A DNA stretch of 64,000 nt from the NCBI GenBank assembly GCA_016802295.1, contig JAESIW010000138.1, forward strand, positions 3,066,152-3,130,151, in the 5' to 3' direction. Source of the stretch: Brachionus rotundiformis. Its lineage: Eukaryota; Rotifera; Eurotatoria; Ploima; Brachionidae. The notes beneath the pieces are model-generated. The model saw nothing but the letters and a program-made list of their open reading frames with translations, did no database searches and was not told the DNA's origin. The stretch's first letter is position 1, and each line of letters starts with the position of its first letter. Positions 11,350 through 22,406 of the stretch are shown here, one piece after another. A program made the position numbers and the translations under genes.

Positions 11350-14300
11350 AATAAAATTTTATTAAAACACATAATTTTTTTTTAAATTTTTTATAACCAT
11401 TAGCCACTTTGTATTCAATTCTAGATAAATAGTTTTAAAATAAATTTAATTTAAAAAAATATATATATATTTTGATCAACAGGTGTATACAGCATAGATT
11501 TAAATGTGAAAATAATACGAGTATCCAAGGTGAGAATTTTTATTTTTAAGTATGAAAAAAATAGAAATGAGTAAGAATTTTTATAGTTGGTGGTTAGGGG
11601 TAAACTGTCAAATAGTGTCACCAAATTACCACACTGGTTTGGCTTGAAGTTGATACTACACTTGCAATTAAAGCTATTTCTGACTCGAATAACAAATACC
11701 TGAAATTAAATTTGATTCTCTTTAAACGAGAAAATATAATTATGTTTTTATTTTTTTGTGAGTTAATTACGTCTATATGAAATAGTTTACTATAGACATA
11801 ATTTATGAAGAATATTCGTGTTAGATTTCAGGCTAAAATTGTTTGCACGAAATCCTATTCTAAAGCGAATTGGGTCTTGATAGCATTAAAATTTGTCTTA
11901 TTAAGTTAAAAAATATTTTCGAATAAATTCATAATCAAAGTTTATTTTCAGAAATAAATTGAATTCTAAACAATTTAAAAGAGAAATCAATTGTTTATTT
12001 AATTAAATATAATTTAAATTCCAGTTTGCTTGTGGCAATGGTAAAATGCTTTTAGCTATTTAGTTTTTAAGATATTTTAATATTGTTTTAAAATGATTGA
12101 TTATTTAATAAATTATTAAAAAAGATTATTTGTTTTAATTTTTGGATATTAGATAAGACCCTATTTCTTAAAGCTTGCTTAGTTTTAGCCGAGCTTTATG
12201 AATAGTTAAAATCTCCAAGATTATTATTTTCTTAATTGTAAAAATTAAAAAAAAAGTAAATTAACTTTTCATTGTTAATTTATTGGTATTTTTATTTGAA
12301 TAAAGCTTCCGCTGGTCTTTTTTAATGGATTTTTTTACAATTTACTGAATCGATTTTTATATTATACACAAAAGTTTTCATTAAAAAATTTGCTTTATAA
12401 AATGAATTTTCTTTTATCAAAGAAAGAGGTGATTAAAAGCTTTTTCTAGATGAAAATTTGCTATACGGACTAGTCTTTTTAATTTTTAGATTATTTTCTT
12501 TAAATTAATCCGAAAATAGGCTATAATAATAACAATATGAAATTAATAACAGATATTTATTAACAGATTTTTTGTAGTCAAATATTTTAAATATTTTTTT
12601 GCTCTTAAGGCAATTTACACTAAAATCTGAAGTCTATTCCCCGTACGGTTCTACACAAAGTTCTAAAAATCATGTTTACAAATACAGGTTAAATTTTCAA
12701 TTTATAACTAAGATTATTTTTTAAGTTTCAAATTTTGTTTGTTCAAAAATAAATTAATATCACTCACTAGAGTGGATTTTTGATATATTTTTTAACTCAA
12801 ATAGGCTTCAAGGAATTACAAGACAATTTTAGTTACATTAATTTTAATTTTGACCTAAATAACTAATTTAATAAAGGCTAGCAACAAGCCAAGTAGAGGC
12901 GAAAAAAGGACCTTAGTGTCTTGAAAATAGAGATAAAAAATTAAAAAAATGATATGTTTATTTTTCCAAAGAGACGTCATAAGGCTTCAAATAGTTGTTT
13001 TAATTTAAATTGTAAATTTTGACATCAAATTAGAAACTTGAGTTTTTTTCAAAGAATACAAAAATTTACAATTCATTTCGTTGCTATATAGGAAAGAAAT
13101 AATTTGTCAGATATACAAAATTTTGATTAATGAATTAATATAACAACATAAATACGTGCTTTTGGACATTTTTTAGGATTGAATCTATGACTATCATAAA
13201 GATTATGTTTAAAAGTCTTTAAATTTTTTGTCATTAAGCAGACAATTATAAATCAAATTTTTCTATGTTTCAAAACATTTATTTAAACAATATTTATATT
13301 TTTTGACTAAATAAGTTTATTTTATGATTTGAACTAAAATGCTTACAAATTATGTAACCTAAATAATACCAAAGCATAGTTAGGTATCCCATTTAGATTA
13401 TGGATTTCAAAGGAAACCTTCGTTAAATTATAATTCAAATAAAAACACATACAATAGACTTTTAACATAATTGAATTCGTAAATAATTAAAAATTCTTTA
13501 TTTCTACTAAAAGTACACAGGTAAATAAATTATCAAATTAAATAGAAAATATTTATTAAGAAATAACATTTTAGATTTAAATTTAAAAAAAAATTGGTAT
13601 TTGGAAAGAAGATAAGTCATTAATACGGAAACAAAATTTATTTGTTCATGTTTTGTTTTATTTTTAATTTTTGAACTTGATTGTCTTAGCCTGTACAACA
13701 ATAAAACATTTATTAGTTATTTGTTCATGATTTTATGGTAAATATTTTTGAAAAAGTATTATTAAATAAACAGATAAATATCTTGGAAATATTTGTTTAG
13801 AAAAATTAATTATTTGATTCGCTATGTACAGTTAGTGTGACCCAAAAAGCAATTGAAATAGAAAATTTGAATATAAAATTTAATCGAGCCAAAGATATTT
13901 CATCACCATATTTATTAAAGTTTTTTTTTCTTAAAAATTTCTCTTCTATCAATATGTGATAATCCAATCCAGTTTAAAAATATAAGAGTGTGTTTAACGC
14001 TTCAAATCCCTATTGTAATTTATATTAAATTTTTATTATATTTAATTTTTTTAAAAAATATTTTTGAATTAAATTTAAAAGCTAGAAATGCTTGTATAAT
14101 TTATCGCCATCTGTGATTCATTTGATGAAAAAGACAGTTCATCTAAATTTTAAAACAAAATAAAGTTAACCAAGCTGAATATTGAGGTCTTTTCAAACAC
14201 ATAAATTACATAATCCTAGACCTATTTTAGAATTTTCTTATCCATAGTTTTGCTAATCTTGTTTTTTAAAATTTTTTTAGACCAAAAATATCTACTAAAG

Positions 14301-14383
14301 ACCAGAGTTTTATTTAAATTGGAAAAATTACCAAAATCTCAAAAATAAAAATTTTTCTCTTCGATTGAAATAAAGATTAATTT
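11350..14383. other. Intergenic region, mostly featureless
   Basis: About 3 kb of A/T-rich sequence between the divergently transcribed unknown gene and the cytospin-like gene. One GC-richer patch at about 11500-11705 is open for over 60 codons on the minus strand after a TTTCAG acceptor. It includes SFNCKCSINFKPNQCGN and could be an unassigned exon or the 5' leader of the minus-strand gene. An AATTTTTTTAG acceptor-like site ends near 14280, about 100 bp before the cytospin start. Confidence 0.4.
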
Positions 14384-17300
14384 ATGCTCAAGATAATCAA
14401 GAAAGCGATTAGTGGTAGCAATAACACTAATAGCTCGAGTTCCCAGAGTAACTCAGCGGACAATAGCCCTGTTCAAAACATAGGCTACCAGAATAATGCA
14501 TTGGACAATAGCGGGTTTTTAGAGAGTCAATATTCAACTCCGAACCAGTATGCCTCAAATGGAACTGGATACAACATGAACACCTACAATGCAAATTATA
14601 ACTCAAATACTACGAGAAAATCCTCGAAAAGTATTTTAAAAATTTATCTCTATCTTAAAATTTATTTTAATAATTAAGCTCAAAACGACTCTGGATCCTA
14701 TAATTTGACGGACAGTCGTTCAATGAGCATAGCTCATCGAACCAATGTTTACAATGGTTCGCCTGTTTCTTGCCTTCCTCAAGGTAATATGAATTTTTCA
14801 GCAACATCTCAATCATCGCCTGGAAACATGCATTTGCCTCAAAATATTCCAATGTCAAAGCATTCTAATCAATTTTACCCTCCGAACCAAAATCTTATCG
14901 CCATTAAGAAATCAACTACAAATCCAGAGTTCGAACATCTAGAGCAACAATTAAAATCAAGTCAACAAAAATATCAAGATCTTGAAAACCAATTTAAAAG
15001 TCAAAATGAGCAAATTAAGGATCTCAAGGTATTTATTTTACTTTCGGACAAGTACCATATTGGTAAAAAAATGTTTCTATGTCAACTTGTAAAATTTTTT
15101 AGGGTATTATTAAACACCAATTCAATTGGTTGTATTTAAGTTGCAATTGACCGTCTTGTTGAATGGTCATTGACCTAATTGATGTTCAAATTAGTTTGTA
15201 AACTCGAATTACCCATACTCAACATCATGGCTAAGAGATTTTTTATTTAAAACATGTATGTATAGACATAATTTTAAGCTTGACTAATTTCTTAGATAAA
15301 AAAGATTTTATCATATTATTTTTTACACATTTTTCATTTACTTTTTTGACTGTCCCTGCATTGAATAAATAAATTTAAGCCTAAAATGGATGGCTTGAGG
15401 CGTCCAACTCACTTCCACTTTCGTTCTCTGGATCATAAAGTATGTTATTATGTGGTCTTAAATTCCGAATCCACACTCAATTTAAAATGAATAGTAGGAC
15501 TTTTAGATAAATTTAACTCATGCAAATACTTAAATTTAATATTTCGTAACTTTATTTATAAAAGGTTGATTATGAAAATTTTAAAAATGCTAATTTTTAC
15601 TAGAAATCTCTTTATCTATAAAGAAGATGAGCCTAGGGGCCGAGATTTTTGATAAAAAAGTTTAGTTTCAGGTTATTTAAATTTTAATTTTGCTCGAAGT
15701 ATTATTCTAAAATAGAAGTATCTTTGATCTGATTCGGCACTTGTTTATCTTTTAATTTCAACACCTTAATACTTTACTAAAGGGCACAATTCAAAGTTTA
15801 AATGACATGAATCACAAGTTTTACGATGAAATCCAACATTTGAAGGACAGAAATTTGGAGCAGCGCAAACAAATAGAAAGTTTTAATAAGCTTTTTCAAG
15901 ATTGTAAGCAAGATAGTGATCGAAAGCTTTCCCATATACGTCAAGAGCTTGACCAGTCATTAAAACGCGAAATGGAATTCAAAAAAATGGTTCAGCAAGT
16001 ACAAGAAAGCAAGAATCATGAAATTTCCAGCCTGAAAGATAAATTGGACAGGGCAAAAAGCACAGAAAGTCATAACAATACTGAAATGGAAAAGAAAATC
16101 TCCGAAATAAAAGCTAAAAGTGAAAAAATTGAACAATTGGAAAAGAGTTTGAGTGATATCCAGCTTGAATTCAGTTTGTACAAGGAAACCAGTGTCTCTG
16201 AACAAAAGAAAATTGAAACCATTGCAGAAAATCTTAGGAAAGAAGTGGACAATTTAAAGAGACAGATTGAGGATGAGCGAAAAAGCTACCAGGAAAAATC
16301 TAAAATGGAAAAAAGTGAACAAAAAAAACATCTAGATGAGCTAGAACAAAAACTAGAAGAGGTAATAAAAGAAAAGGCCGAAATTACATGTAAATACGCT
16401 CAATTGATTGATCGTAATAAAGAATTGGATGAGTTAATAAAGACAAACAATGAAAATAACGAAAAATCCCTGAAAGTTTCGAGGTAATAAATTATTTGTT
16501 TAAATGTAAAATTAGACAAATATTATTTAATAAAATATCTACTAATAGGTAATGAAAAATTTATTTAAATTTTAATTACATATTTGTTTCGTTTTTAAAA
16601 TTAAGTCAATATTTTTTTAAAGAAAATTTTTAAATGATTTTAATTTAAAGTAGATTTGAAATGAATTAATAATATAAAAATATTAATATTTGACTAGATA
16701 AACCATTAAATTTTGACCCCAAATAAGCTTGTTAATAGCTTGGTATTCTTATTGAATCTTATTGAATATTTTCAATTATTTTATTAGTTTTAATTATTTC
16801 TATCATGATACTCTGACTTTAAAATAACTATTATTATTTAAATTGAAATCATTTTAGAAGTGAATTGGAAACATTCAAAAATAAATGTGCCAATTTGGAA
16901 CGAGAATTGTCCGAATGCCATGACCATCATTCCAAAGAAAAGGAAGAATGGAAAAAATTTCAAGCTGATTTGCAAACAGCAGTTCGTGTCGCAAATGACT
17001 TCATGAATGAAGCTGAAGAAAAGTACAATAAAATAAAAGAAGAGTTGCTATTTTTACGACAAAAAGATGATTCAATTAATAAAGAAGATAGTATGATAAA
17101 ATTCAAAGAAAACCGATCACCAACTGATGGAAATTTTAGTGATAAGTCAAATAAAGAGGGAAATTCGGTATCAAAAACTGAAAATGGAACAGCTGATATA
17201 AATAGCTTGAATGGTACTAATTCCGAACAATACGAAATTTCAAATTACTTCCACACTAACACTGATACTGATGATGCCAAATTATTATCGTATAATAACA

Positions 17301-17875
17301 TGAACAATGGACATTATTTGTTTAAAAAAAATAATGGTTCTTCGAATTCAACTGAATACTCGCCTTCAGTAACAAATTCAAATTTTGATTCCCTTAGCAG
17401 TTTGGTAAAACAATATGGAGTCAGTAGACGAAATGCATTGATGAAGTGGTGCCAAGAAAGATTGTATAGTTATAATATTGAGATAAAAAATTTTAGCAGT
17501 AGTTGGAGTGATGGTTTAGCTTTTTGTGCTCTTCTACATTCATTTGTACCAGATAAGATAAATTATGAAGCCATGATTAAAGACAAAAGTGCCAGAAATA
17601 GACTTAGCACTGCTTTTAATTTAGTCGAGTCTTTAGGTATTGAACAAAAATTAAATATAAATGATATAGTAAATCAAGATAGGCCTGATTGGAATGAAAT
17701 AATGAATTATGTTGCTTTGATTTATTCACATTTTAATAACAGAATAAAAGAAGAATTTAACAATACTGAAAAAAAATCTTTGGGTAAAAAATTAGAAATT
17801 ACCAAAGACAAGCCTTTTTCACAAATGTCGGTGACCTTATCTAGTTTGCCTTCTAATTTGACTAACAGTAAATAA
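14384..17875 (+). CDS. Cytospin/SPECC1L-like coiled-coil CH-domain protein
   Basis: Four exons: 14384-14630, 14679-15028, 15783-16483 and 16858-17875, with phases matching, giving about 771 residues. An in-frame TAA two codons upstream fixes the ATG. The N-terminal ~170 residues are Ser/Asn-rich. Residues ~180-480 are a long coiled coil. Residues ~462-475 (EEWKKFQADLQTAV) are a family signature. A single calponin-homology domain spans ~621-728, with SRRNALMKWCQ and NFSSSWSDGLAFCALLH. Cytospins link actin and microtubules and act in adhesion, spindle organisation and cytokinesis. The protein is shorter than vertebrate SPECC1L (about 1117 residues), with a reduced N-terminal half. The first intron is only 48 bp. 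Confidence 0.94.
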
Positions 17876-18094
17876 ATTTAATTTATTTTAGATATCGATT
17901 TGTTAATAACAAATTAATTGAAAATCGAATAAATGTTTTTATTTAAATTTAAATTAATTTTTTTAAATCAAATAAAATTTATGAGTATAAATTGATTTTT
18001 TTTAAAAAGTATTAATTTAAATGAATGATTTTATTTTTTTTTAAGATTGAAGAACAATATTGTTATATTTCCTAAACTCTTTGAGTCCGTTCAC
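17876..18094. other. 3' flanks of two convergent genes
   Basis: A/T-rich downstream sequence of the cytospin gene and of the candidate minus-strand microprotein. No separate feature. Confidence 0.5.
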
Positions 18095-18196
18095 TCAAGA
18101 AATTATCAATACTAATAAACCAAATACTAAAGCACACGTGGCTAGTTCAATTGTTTCCAATGAGCTCTGAACAAATTTTTTTAGGAATAAAGCCAT
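18095..18196 (-). CDS. Candidate 33-residue membrane microprotein
   Basis: A minus-strand frame starts with an ATG in good context (A at -3, G at +4). It encodes an amphipathic N-terminus (MALFLKKFVQSSLETIE) followed by a hydrophobic helix (LATCALVFGLLVLIIS) running to the stop. That is the layout of a single-pass micropeptide. The frame coincides with a local rise in GC. An acceptor-like TTTCTAAAG lies just six bases before the ATG, consistent with a spliced 5' leader. I do not recognise the family. It may also be chance, since the frame is short. Confidence 0.4.
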   Translation of the reverse strand: MALFLKKFVQSSLETIELATCALVFGLLVLIIS

Positions 18197-19038
18197 GCTT
18201 AGCTTTAGAAATCAGTTTTGTTATCTATTAATTTTGCATAAGATTCAATTAAGAGTAAAAAGTTACCATTTAACAAACAGATTTGTAAACGACTTCAATT
18301 TTTGACTTATTTAAAATAAATTAATGAAGCGAGAAAAGAGGTACTTCAAAACTTATTGAGACAATAAATTTTTTCAATAAATTTCAAATATTTAATAACA
18401 AAATAAATAAAATTGTATAATTTTTAAAATACAAAATTTTAGTATTAATGAAATTTAATTGATTTTGAGAATGAAATAAATTTTGAAGAAAATAAATTAA
18501 AATAAACATTATGCCATCAAATTAGCCGAACCTAAAGTAGCCAAAATACTCAGAGGAATTCTTTGAAAAAACAAACTTTAAATTTTTACGGCAATGTTGA
18601 TTAAAATCGATATTTTTATTTGTTTCAATAAATATTTAAATATTATTGATGATAACAAATAATTGATATATGATCTCTTCTTAGATTTTTTTTTAGAGGA
18701 TTCCTGCTTTTTATCTCGTTTAGAAAATATTTATTCTTTATGTTTTTATTTTATTGAGTTAATATATAAAAATAAATACATTTCTCATGATTTATTTTGG
18801 GATATTTTATTTGTTTCAGTTAATATTTTATTATTTAATAATAAATAAAAACATAAAAATGTAAATTATTTAGATTATTTTTTAATAATCATTTAAATGA
18901 AGAATATTTATAATTTGATCTAGTATGCTTCTTTCTTAATTTTTTAGATCATTTTTATTTTATTTCAAAAAGCACTAAATAAATGAAAAAAAAATCAAAA
19001 AATATAATGACATCTTTAATTATTATTTTATTTAGAAT
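18197..19038. other. AT-rich intergenic sequence
   Basis: Low-complexity A/T sequence. The 61-codon frame at 18663-18848 consists of Phe/Ile/Tyr/Leu from T-rich DNA and is not supported as a gene. A TTTTATTTAG acceptor-like tract ends three bases before the ATG at 19039. Confidence 0.5.
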
Positions 19039-20137
19039 ATGAAATCTATTTCCACAGTTTGTTTTTTTATTAATTTAAATATATTTATTAATCATTTTTC
19101 AATGGTCACACCAGTATTATTTATTAGGAAATATTTAGCGGTCTCGGAAGATTCTAAATTGCTTGATAGCTTTGACCAAAATCTAATGACAAAAACAGAC
19201 TGTATGATCAAATGCCATTTAAAATTAGAATGTATTTATGCCTATATTGATGCTAATCTCAAAAAATGTTTAATTTATAGTGAGAATGTGTCATTGGTTT
19301 CTGCTAATATACAAAATCTTTATGAAAAGCAACAAAATAATCCAAAAAATCCAAATCGGTCAAAAAAACCATCAAATTTTCCCATAACTAATGTAATCGA
19401 TTTTTCTGCAAACGAGCATACATCAGTTTTAACATCAATCACAACCGAGTCCACATTAATTTCAACATCTCAAACTATGAAGAGCAAATGTAATCTTAAA
19501 ATTCTTTTGGGGTTCAATTAGGATAAACAATTTAAATAATTAATAATTAATACCATTTAGTATAAATTTGGATTAGTTAAACCAAGTCTATTTAAAAAAA
19601 AAACTAAAAAATCAAGCTTTAAGTGTTTTACAAGCTAGATATTTATTAATTTGTTGAATTTTTAGTAAAATTAATTGGTGAACAATGTAAAGATGACAGT
19701 GAATGTAAGGGATATGGTGAAGACTTAGTTATTCAAACAATAAAATGTAGTAGCCAAATTTGCAGGTATTTTTATTAAAAATAATAATAAATAACTTGAA
19801 ATTGTTATCTAATAAAGATGTGAAGGTGACTTTAAAATAAATCCAAGTCAAAATGCGGACCCATACGTTTGTAAAAGTAACTATGTACTTTTAAGAATAT
19901 TTTTGACTAATTTGTCCTTAAAAGCTTATATCAATGGACCATGTAAAGAGAATTATCATTGTAAGGACGACAAAAATAATGGAATTCCAACTATTGTTTG
20001 TAAAAACGACAAATGCAGGTTTCTCAGAATTTGATTAAAAATTTTAAAATTTATTTTCAAAAATAATTTAAAGCTGTGTGCCCCCTTTTACAATACCACC
20101 AGCTTATGAAACAAGCAATCCATACATATGCTCATGA
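19039..20137 (+). CDS. Secreted cysteine-rich protein with PAN-like region and two EB-like repeats
   Basis: Five exons: 19039-19489, 19666-19765, 19818-19876, 19925-20018 and 20074-20137, about 255 residues with all phases matching. The N-terminus is a hydrophobic signal-like segment. Residues ~50-85 have a PAN/apple-like Cys spacing (CMIKCHLKLECIYAYID, then KKCLIY). A Ser/Thr/Asn/Pro linker follows. The last ~100 residues hold two related units, each built as C-x4/5-C, ~14-20 residues, I-x-C-x4-C-x-C and a closing Tyr-x-x-C. The first is coded by exons 2-3 and the second by exons 4-5, so the unit was probably duplicated as an exon pair. The spacing resembles EB modules of invertebrate secreted proteins. 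The ligand or role is unknown. Confidence 0.8.
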
Positions 20138-20781
20138 TTTTTTATAGTGAATTTGGAACAAAATTCAAAGATAGAATTTTAAAATTTCTGACTAATTAAA
20201 CTCTTTTGATAAAACATTATTTCAATAGTTAATTTATTTAAATTTAATATACATCATATTGTATTTAGTGAAGCTTTTTTTTTTTAGATATTTTATTTTG
20301 ATTTCATTATTTTTCTGTAGTCTTTAACTTTCTGAAGTTATAATTCATCAATTTTTTTAAATTATTGATATAAACACATTCCTTTTTAAGTTATTTAGAT
20401 TACTTAAAAAAATTCTTTTTGACTTATTTTTAAATAAAAGATGATATTATACAAATCGTTTGCCGTTTCCTTAAAATTATTTTTGATGTGCTTTTATAAC
20501 ATCATTTTAAAAAATAAAAAGTATCTTATTTCTTAGAGACACTTAAAAATGTAAATCTTTGTATCAAAATTTTATTTTTATTCTATGAATTTGATAGCAT
20601 TAAAAATTATCATTGAAAATAAATTAATAGTTTTTATGGTGAGAATAAATTTCTGTTTAAATAAAATTTTAGTAAGGGTTAGATAAATTAAAAAGATAAA
20701 TATTTCTTAAATTATGTAATTATTTAATTTTTATAACAATTTAGAGAAATAGTTAAAATAAATTTCATTTTTCAGCATTAT
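20138..20781. other. 3' flanks of convergent genes
   Basis: A/T-rich sequence between the secreted protein gene and the convergent Cys-rich peptide gene. No supported feature. Confidence 0.5.
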
Positions 20782-20985
20782 CTAATAGCATATGCAAATT
20801 GGATTCGTAGGTGTATTACAATTACATTGTACATTTGTACAACAAATATAACAACCATAACCATGATCATTCGAGGGACAACCACAACATCGTGCCTTTT
20901 CTATTTTAGCATTTTTCAATACTTTCGAGTCAATTGAAATTGGTACAAGTGCCGTTAAGAGCAAGAAAATAAAAAATATGTTCAT
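20782..20985 (-). CDS. Small secreted ten-cysteine peptide
   Basis: A single-exon frame of 67 residues. Residues 1-20 form a clean signal peptide (MNIFFIFLLLTALVPISIDS). The mature part of about 47 residues contains ten cysteines in the order CC-x-C-x8-C-x2-CC-x4-C-x-C-x7-C-x-C. Even cysteine number, two CC pairs and two C-x-C pairs suggest five disulphides or metal binding. The rest is polar with Gly, Asn and Pro. I do not recognise the family. Small disulphide-rich secreted peptides of animals serve as antimicrobial peptides, protease inhibitors, signals or metallothionein-like binders, and the sequence does not discriminate. GC content is higher than the flanks, which supports a real gene. 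Confidence 0.65.
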   Translation of the reverse strand: MNIFFIFLLLTALVPISIDSKVLKNAKIEKARCCGCPSNDHGYGCYICCTNVQCNCNTPTNPICICY

Positions 20986-21355
20986 TTTTTTGAAAAATTA
21001 ATTTAAATTTATATTAGTTTTTATATTAATTTACCAAGAATTTGAACATGTTTTTTATTTAAATTGAATAAAGTTTAAATTTAGATTAATAATGTGTCTT
21101 TTTAACTTAATGGTAAAATACATAATGTATATTGATAAATTTATTGTGTATTTTAGAGTCAAAAGTCTTTTCAATTTCAAAAATAAAACTCTCCTTCAAT
21201 ATTAAATAGTTTACCATATGCCAATTTTTTATATTGAAATTATTTTTTGTAGACAGTTGTTTTGCCAAGCCTTAGAAAGAATTTTTCTTTGCTTTAAAAC
21301 TTTAGGTTGGTTTTAAACAAAAATACATATATTATTTAATTAACATAATGATATA
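20986..21355. other. AT-rich intergenic sequence
   Basis: Upstream flank of the Cys-rich peptide gene. No feature recognised. Confidence 0.5.
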
Positions 21356-21850
21356 ATTATTTCGAAAAATTAAAGTTCATTGGGTTTATCTTCTCAGTGG
21401 TTATCTTGGTTCTAATATTATTAATGCAATCAGATTTCTTTTTATTATTACAAAGTATTCTCAAATATTGAAATCTAAGTTGTTGACCATTATTAAAAAA
21501 AATTTACCTAAAAAATATCAATATGGCAATCTAACTCAAAAAGGTGCTCGAAAGTTTATGTCCAAAGTGTATCAATTAATACAAGAAAATATAAAAATTA
21601 TTGTGTTATTGATTTCGGCACAGACGATTTAAAAAAATTCAAAAAATAAGGACATGAATGAGGGTTTGACCAGTCAAAAATTCTATATGTGAATATATAG
21701 TTTTTTAGGTTATTTTGTTGATTTTAATGACTTTATGAGAGTTTATAACATGCTGTTTTTGTCAATTATAAAATTATTTTAATGGAAAAAGATAATATTT
21801 TGTTTGGAATGAATCCCAATCCTGGTAAAAACACTTATGAAAATGAAAAT
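21356..21850 (+). pseudogene. Decayed coding segment of unknown origin
   Basis: A frame of about 90 codons is open from about 21358 to the TAA near 21633. It includes VHWVYLLSGYLGS, KKNLPKKYQYGNL and GARKFMSKVYQLIQEN. Before it ends, a second frame carries NYCVIDFGTDDLKKFKK across the next stop, as though a single frameshift separates two halves of one protein. Later stops interrupt it repeatedly. No start codon, splice signal or family match is clear. It could be a relic of a mobile element or of a host gene. Confidence 0.3.
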
Positions 21851-22079
21851 TATTATTTACGATTATAATCGTAATTGGAACTATGGCAAAAAAAAATAAA
21901 AAAATTGATTCTGATAAAAATAATCTAATAGTATATAAATTTAATTTTAATTTATTTGAAATATTAATCTCTTATGTTATTTTTTTAAAACCAGTCGAAA
22001 TCTAATCCAATTGACTAAAAAAATATTCTATATCTTTAATAATAAAATAATATTCCTAAGATCTAATTCTAAAAAGGAG

Positions 22080-22406
22080 TTAAAGCGGCAAAATGAAAAT
22101 TATTGTACATTTTTACATTATTAAGAGAAGAAAAAAAAATCTCAAAATCAAAAAATCTGAAAAATTTTCATTCAAGAAAAGTAATAATAAATTCGCAATT
22201 ACTTTAAAAGGAGTTTTAGAAAAATTTAATTGTAAAAACCAAAGATAATTTTTTGAAAATCTATTTTAATTAATTGCGAATTTATTATTACTCTTTGAAT
22301 GAAAATTTTTTTAGATTTTTTGATTTTGAGATTTTTTTTTGTTCTCTCAAAAATGTAAAAATGTAAAAATATAAAAATGTACAATAAATAGCATTTTGCC
22401 GTTAAA
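22080..22406. repeat. Long imperfect inverted repeat (fold-back/MITE-like)
   Basis: The left arm is about 22080-22200 and the right arm about 22272-22406, with a ~70-bp centre. Reading inward, both arms run through GGCAAAATG, a TATTGTACATTTTTA-like block, an A-run, CTCAAAATCAAAAAATCT, TTTTCATTCAA and GTAATAATAAATTCGCAATT. They differ by scattered substitutions and by an extra TTTTTACATTT-type repeat in the right arm. No transposase frame is present. The form fits a non-autonomous fold-back DNA element; family and target-site duplication are not determined. Confidence 0.8.
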
